Part shown: piece by piece, positions 7,020-9,932 of the stretch
Position numbering within the stretch: position 1 is the stretch's first letter
How the letters are laid out: every line of letters starts with the position of its first letter
Assembly (NCBI GenBank): GCA_903851455.1
Contig: CAINOM010000102.1
Span: 1 to 9,932, forward strand
Direction of reading: 5' to 3'
From: an uncultured Bacteroidota bacterium
GTDB taxonomy: Bacteria; Bacteroidota; Bacteroidia; Chitinophagales; Chitinophagaceae
DNA: 9,932 nt
Made by a program: the position numbers and the translations under genes
Notes under the pieces: generated by a model
The model's input: the letters and a program-made list of their open reading frames with translations, nothing else
What the model was told of the DNA's origin: nothing
Database searches by the model: none

Positions 7020-8438
7020 ATGAACAGACGGCGTTTTGTGAAACAAACATCACTGGCAACCACCGCACTCCTACTTTCCAGGTATACGAACACATGGGCT
7101 GATAATACTAGTTTCCCGGTAGTGCGAACAGCAGCCGCTGACAGGAACTTCACCAGCAAGGCGGTGGAAAAGGTAATAGCTGAGGTTAAAAACAACATAG
7201 GCAATAAAGAGCTGGCCTGGATGTTTGAGAACTGCTTCCCGAATACGCTTGATACTACAGTTGACTTCGATGTTACAGATGGCAAGCCCGACACTTATGT
7301 GATCACAGGCGACATAGACGCCATGTGGCTCAGGGACTCATCAGCACAGGTGTGGCCATACCTGCCGTTGTGCAAGGAAGACGACGAACTAAAACAACTC
7401 ATACAAGGTGTCATCAACCGGCAGACAAAGTGCATACTGAAAGACACTTATGCTAATGCGTTTTATAAGAACGAGCACAAGAAGAGCGCATGGCACAGCG
7501 ATAAAACCCACATGCAGCATGGGGTACACGAACGCAAATGGGAAATAGACAGCCTTTGCTACCCTATTCGCCTGGCACACGGATACTGGAAAGAAACGGG
7601 CGACACAACACCATTCGATGCACAGTGGGCGATAGCCATGCAACTGGTGATCAAAACTTTCCAGGAGCAACAGCGAACAGACAACAAAGGGCCATATAGC
7701 TTTAACAGAAAAACTGATAATGCTACCGATACGCAGCCAATGGGCGGTTATGGGTACCCGGTTAGGCCTAACGGGCTTATCTGCTCAGCATTCCGGCCAA
7801 GTGATGATGCCACGCTGTTCGCTTACCTGATCCCATCAAACCTGTTTGCATTTGAGAGCCTGGCGCAACTGGCGACCGTAGCCAAAGCAGCTAAGCAAAC
7901 CATAGATACGGATGCAGTGGATGCACTGATGAACCAGATAGTAACAGGCGTGGACAATGATGGCAAAATAAAGCATGACAAATTCGGTAAGATTTTCGCG
8001 TATGAAGTAAACGGCTATGGCGGCACCAACTTTATGGATGATGCCAATGTACCGTCGCTACTGTCGCTCAGCTACCTGATACCGTCTATGCATAGTGACG
8101 AGACCTATAAGAACACGCGAAAGTTTGTGCTGTCGAAGGAGAATCCATTCTTCTACAAAGGCAAGGCAGGCGAAGGCATTGGTGGTCCGCACGTGGGCGC
8201 CGACTATATCTGGCCTATCAGTATCATCATGCGTGGGCTTACGAGCACCGATGATAAGGAGATAAAACAATGCCTTGATATGCTGCAGCACTCGCATGCC
8301 GGCACGGGCTTTATGCACGAGGCGTTCCACAAAGATGATGCATCGAAATATACCAGGTCGTGGTTTGCGTGGGCCAATACCTTGTTTGGTGAGTTTATCT
8401 GGAAGGTGTACCGCGAGAAACCAGAATTGTTGAGTTAA
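7020..8438 (+). CDS. GH125 exo-alpha-1,6-mannosidase with Tat signal
   Basis: GH125 enzymes are inverting, metal-independent exo-mannosidases that remove alpha-1,6-linked mannose, for example from the N-glycan core branch. The 472-residue protein opens with a twin-arginine signal (NRRRFVKQ at 2-9, then a hydrophobic stretch to about residue 20), which fixes the start and predicts folded export through Tat. The (alpha/alpha)6 barrel fills about 45-465. Family hallmarks are ITGDIDAMWLRDSSAQVWPY (95-114), MQHGVHERKWEIDS (165-178), FRPSDDA (258-264), supplying the catalytic acid Asp at 262 or 263, and GFMHEAFHKDD (430-440), whose E434 is the probable base. GGPHVGADYIWP (388-399) is also conserved. 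It is divergent from the GH92-GH2-GH20 operon and supplies the alpha-1,6 activity that GH92 enzymes often lack. It converges on dtd, with 15 bases between the stop codons. Length is normal for the family. Confidence 0.96.
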   Translation: MNRRRFVKQTSLATTALLLSRYTNTWADNTSFPVVRTAAADRNFTSKAVEKVIAEVKNNIGNKELAWMFENCFPNTLDTTVDFDVTDGKPDTYVITGDIDAMWLRDSSAQVWPYLPLCKEDDELKQLIQGVINRQTKCILKDTYANAFYKNEHKKSAWHSDKTHMQHGVHERKWEIDSLCYPIRLAHGYWKETGDTTPFDAQWAIAMQLVIKTFQEQQRTDNKGPYSFNRKTDNATDTQPMGGYGYPVRPNGLICSAFRPSDDATLFAYLIPSNLFAFESLAQLATVAKAAKQTIDTDAVDALMNQIVTGVDNDGKIKHDKFGKIFAYEVNGYGGTNFMDDANVPSLLSLSYLIPSMHSDETYKNTRKFVLSKENPFFYKGKAGEGIGGPHVGADYIWPISIIMRGLTSTDDKEIKQCLDMLQHSHAGTGFMHEAFHKDDASKYTRSWFAWANTLFGEFIWKVYREKPELLS

Positions 8439-8453
8439 ACCGCGAATACGGGT

Positions 8454-8906
8454 CTATTCTCTGTCCTTTGTGTCCATGATTATGGTCACAGGCCCGTCAT
8501 TTACCAATGCTACTTTCATATCGGCTCCGAAGACGCCTGTGGATACTGGCTTGCCCAGCTTTTGCGAAAGAACTGCATTGAAATATTCATAGAGCGGTAT
8601 CGCCTGCTCCGGGCGGGCTGCCTTGATGAAGGACGGACGATTGCCTTTCTTATACGCTGCATGCAAGGTGAATTGGCTCACGACCAAAATATCTCCGTTA
8701 ACTTCCTTTACGTCTTTATTCATAAGCCCATTCTCATCCGCAAACACCCGGAGCAAGGCTATTTTTCCGCTCAGCCAGTCGGCATCTTCTTTTGTATCTT
8801 CTGTTTCAATGCCCAATAACACCATGAAACCTACACCTATGGATGAGGTGAGATCGCCATCAATAGTGACACTTGCGGTAGATACTCTTTGGATGACTGC
8901 TCTCAT
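8454..8906 (-). CDS. dtd: D-aminoacyl-tRNA deacylase
   Basis: Cytosolic proofreading enzyme that hydrolyses D-amino acids (and glycine mischarged on tRNA-Ala) from tRNA, preventing their use in translation. The 150-residue product is collinear with the family from MRAVIQRV to the end and close to the usual length of about 145-150. Both signature motifs of the dimer-interface active site are present: SQFTLHA (77-83) and NDGPVT (136-141), the latter matching the NxGPxT motif carrying the Gly-Pro dipeptide that rejects L-amino acids. An in-frame ATG at 8948 would add 14 residues that do not fit the family, so the start at 8906 is preferred. It is convergent with GH125 and divergent from mnmE, another tRNA-quality gene. 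It is probably unrelated to the glycan genes. Confidence 0.96.
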   Translation of the reverse strand: MRAVIQRVSTASVTIDGDLTSSIGVGFMVLLGIETEDTKEDADWLSGKIALLRVFADENGLMNKDVKEVNGDILVVSQFTLHAAYKKGNRPSFIKAARPEQAIPLYEYFNAVLSQKLGKPVSTGVFGADMKVALVNDGPVTIIMDTKDRE

Positions 8907-8993
8907 TGTATATGCGTAAAGGAATATGCAAATGTGCAAATAATCCAACTATCCGAATAATATTTTCATGACCTTTGGATTGGAATTGAACTT
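8907..8993. promoter_or_regulatory. Divergent intergenic region between dtd and mnmE
   Basis: Eighty-seven AT-rich bases lie between the two tRNA-related genes. GACCTTTG at 8970-8977 on the plus strand matches the Bacteroidota -7 box TAnnTTTG in 7 of 8 positions. If used, it would give an mnmE leader of only about ten bases. No matching -33 TTTG is visible, so this is weak. The region also contains a tandem TGCAAAT repeat and a 9-codon ORF (8968-8997) that overlaps the mnmE start. Confidence 0.3.
8927..8941. repeat. Tandem TGCAAAT direct repeat
   Basis: TGCAAAT occurs at 8927-8933 and again at 8935-8941 with one base between, an 8-base period in the dtd-mnmE divergent gap. It could be a regulator half-site pair on one helix face or chance in AT-rich DNA. 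No function is assigned. Confidence 0.3.
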
Positions 8994-9932
8994 ATGACTA
9001 ACCTGACCGATACCATTGTTGCAATATCTACACCGCCGGGCGAAGGCGCAATAGGCGTAATACGCTTAAGCGGGAGCGAGGCCATAACTATAGCCAATAA
9101 GATATTTTCCGGTAAAGACCTCAGTACACAGGCCACGCATACACTGCATTTCGGCAAGATAATGGATGGCAATACTATTGTGGATGAAGTAGTAGCGGCC
9201 CTGTATAAAGCCCCCAAAAGCTATACCGGTGAAAACATAGTGGAGATCAGTTGCCATGGGTCTGACTATGTGTTGCAACAGGTAATGCGCCTATGCATGG
9301 ACAATGGCGCACGGATGGCCAAACCTGGTGAGTTTACGTTGCGGGCGTTCCTGAATGGCAAAATGGACCTCGCGCAGGCGGAGGCCGTTGCTGATCTTAT
9401 AGCCAGCCAGAGCGCTACTGCACACCGCGCGGCGATACACACTTTGCGCGGCGGCTTCAGCGAAGACCTGAAACAGATGCGCGAACAACTGATCCAATTC
9501 AGCGCGCTCATAGAACTGGAGCTTGACTTCAGCCAGGAAGATGTGGAATTTGCAGACCGAACAAAATTCTTTGAATTGCTTGACCGGCTCACGATCGCGA
9601 CGCAGCAACTTGCAGACTCTTTCAGGCTGGGCAATGTGATAAAGAACGGGGTAAGCGTGGCGATAATAGGCAGGCCCAATGCGGGGAAGAGCACACTGCT
9701 GAATGCCCTGCTGAATGAAGAACGCGCCATAGTGAGCGATATAGCCGGTACCACGCGGGATACCATCGAAGAAACACTGAACATAAACGGCATTCTTTTC
9801 CGCCTGATAGATACCGCAGGCATACGCGAGCACAGTGTGGATGTGATAGAACTACAAGGCATAGAAAGGAGTGTGGAAGCTATGAATAAGGCCGATGTGG
9901 TCGTGTACTTGTTTGATCTTGCGGAAAGCCGG
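8994..9932 (+). CDS. mnmE: tRNA modification GTPase MnmE, N-terminal two thirds
   Basis: Together with MnmG, MnmE installs the (carboxymethyl)aminomethyl group at carbon 5 of wobble uridine 34 in certain tRNAs, using a folate-derived one-carbon unit and GTP hydrolysis. The frame is open to the window edge, giving 313 residues of an expected roughly 450-460. The N-terminal folate-binding domain is seen at 1-118 (DTIVAISTPPGEGAIGVIRLSG at about 6-27, split here by DTIVAISTPPG and GAIGVIRLSG). The hallmark PGEFTLRAFLNGKMDLAQAE (111-130) and the start of the helical domain follow. The inserted G domain begins near 215: P-loop GRPNAGKS (226-233), GTTRD (252-256) and DTAG (273-276). The G4 NKxD motif, G5 and the C-terminal CxGK motif lie beyond the window. 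The ATG at 8994 agrees with family N-termini. No damage is seen; it is cut only by the window. Confidence 0.97.
   Translation, partial: MTNLTDTIVAISTPPGEGAIGVIRLSGSEAITIANKIFSGKDLSTQATHTLHFGKIMDGNTIVDEVVAALYKAPKSYTGENIVEISCHGSDYVLQQVMRLCMDNGARMAKPGEFTLRAFLNGKMDLAQAEAVADLIASQSATAHRAAIHTLRGGFSEDLKQMREQLIQFSALIELELDFSQEDVEFADRTKFFELLDRLTIATQQLADSFRLGNVIKNGVSVAIIGRPNAGKSTLLNALLNEERAIVSDIAGTTRDTIEETLNINGILFRLIDTAGIREHSVDVIELQGIERSVEAMNKADVVVYLFDLAESR

Noticed and set aside
8439..8453. Possible bidirectional terminator between the GH125 and dtd stops
   Set aside because: Only 15 bases, with no stem longer than about 3 base pairs and no T run.
8907..8948. Fourteen-residue N-terminal extension of dtd from an upstream ATG
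   Set aside because: The MRAVIQRV start at 8906 matches the family N-terminus, whose first strand begins at residue 1. The extension is aromatic and without family counterpart.
9266..9862. Minus-strand ORFs of 198 and 180 codons opposite mnmE
   Set aside because: The plus strand encodes an unmistakable MnmE with P-loop and DTAG motifs. The antisense products are Ser/Arg/Cys-rich or unstructured shadows.
1..9932. CRISPR arrays, insertion sequences, tRNA or rRNA genes
   Set aside because: I saw no regularly spaced repeats, transposase motifs, terminal inverted repeats or RNA-gene signatures on either strand.

Overview
The window looks like chromosomal DNA of a Bacteroidota bacterium, perhaps from the Chitinophagaceae or a related lineage; the family-level placement is a guess. 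The reasons are the set of glycoside hydrolase families (GH92, GH125, GH20 and an unusual GH2), the absence of Shine-Dalgarno-like sequences before the starts, and Sec signal peptides ending in Ala followed by Gln, a known habit of this phylum. No mobile element, CRISPR array, rRNA or tRNA was seen.

Layout. Positions 1-134 hold no clear gene, apart from a possible C-terminal tail of an ORF entering from the left edge. Positions 135-6882 carry a tightly packed minus-strand operon, read from high to low coordinates: a GH92 alpha-mannosidase, a GH2 enzyme resembling plant mannosylglycoprotein endo-beta-mannosidase, and a GH20 beta-N-acetylhexosaminidase. The first two genes overlap by one base (TAATG) and the last two are separated by 2 bases. 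A 137-base divergent intergenic region (6883-7019) contains a 7-bp perfect inverted repeat. It separates the operon from a plus-strand GH125 exo-alpha-1,6-mannosidase (7020-8438) with a twin-arginine signal. The right end is housekeeping: dtd (D-aminoacyl-tRNA deacylase, minus strand) and, divergent from it, mnmE (tRNA wobble-uridine modification GTPase, plus strand), which runs off the window.

How the genes fit together. The four exported hydrolases match, bond by bond, the linkages of a eukaryotic N-glycan: alpha-mannosides of the antennae (GH92), alpha-1,6-mannose (GH125), the Man-beta-1,4-GlcNAc core bond (GH2), and the GlcNAc-beta-1,4-GlcNAc core or terminal GlcNAc (GH20). The window has no SusC/SusD pair, no sensor or sigma/anti-sigma regulator and no endo-acting GH18/GH85, so this is either a compact periplasmic processing cassette or part of a larger locus beyond the window. 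The most interesting point is the GH2 enzyme. Its motifs indicate that it may remove oligomannose en bloc from the chitobiose core, rather than acting as an ordinary exo-beta-mannosidase.
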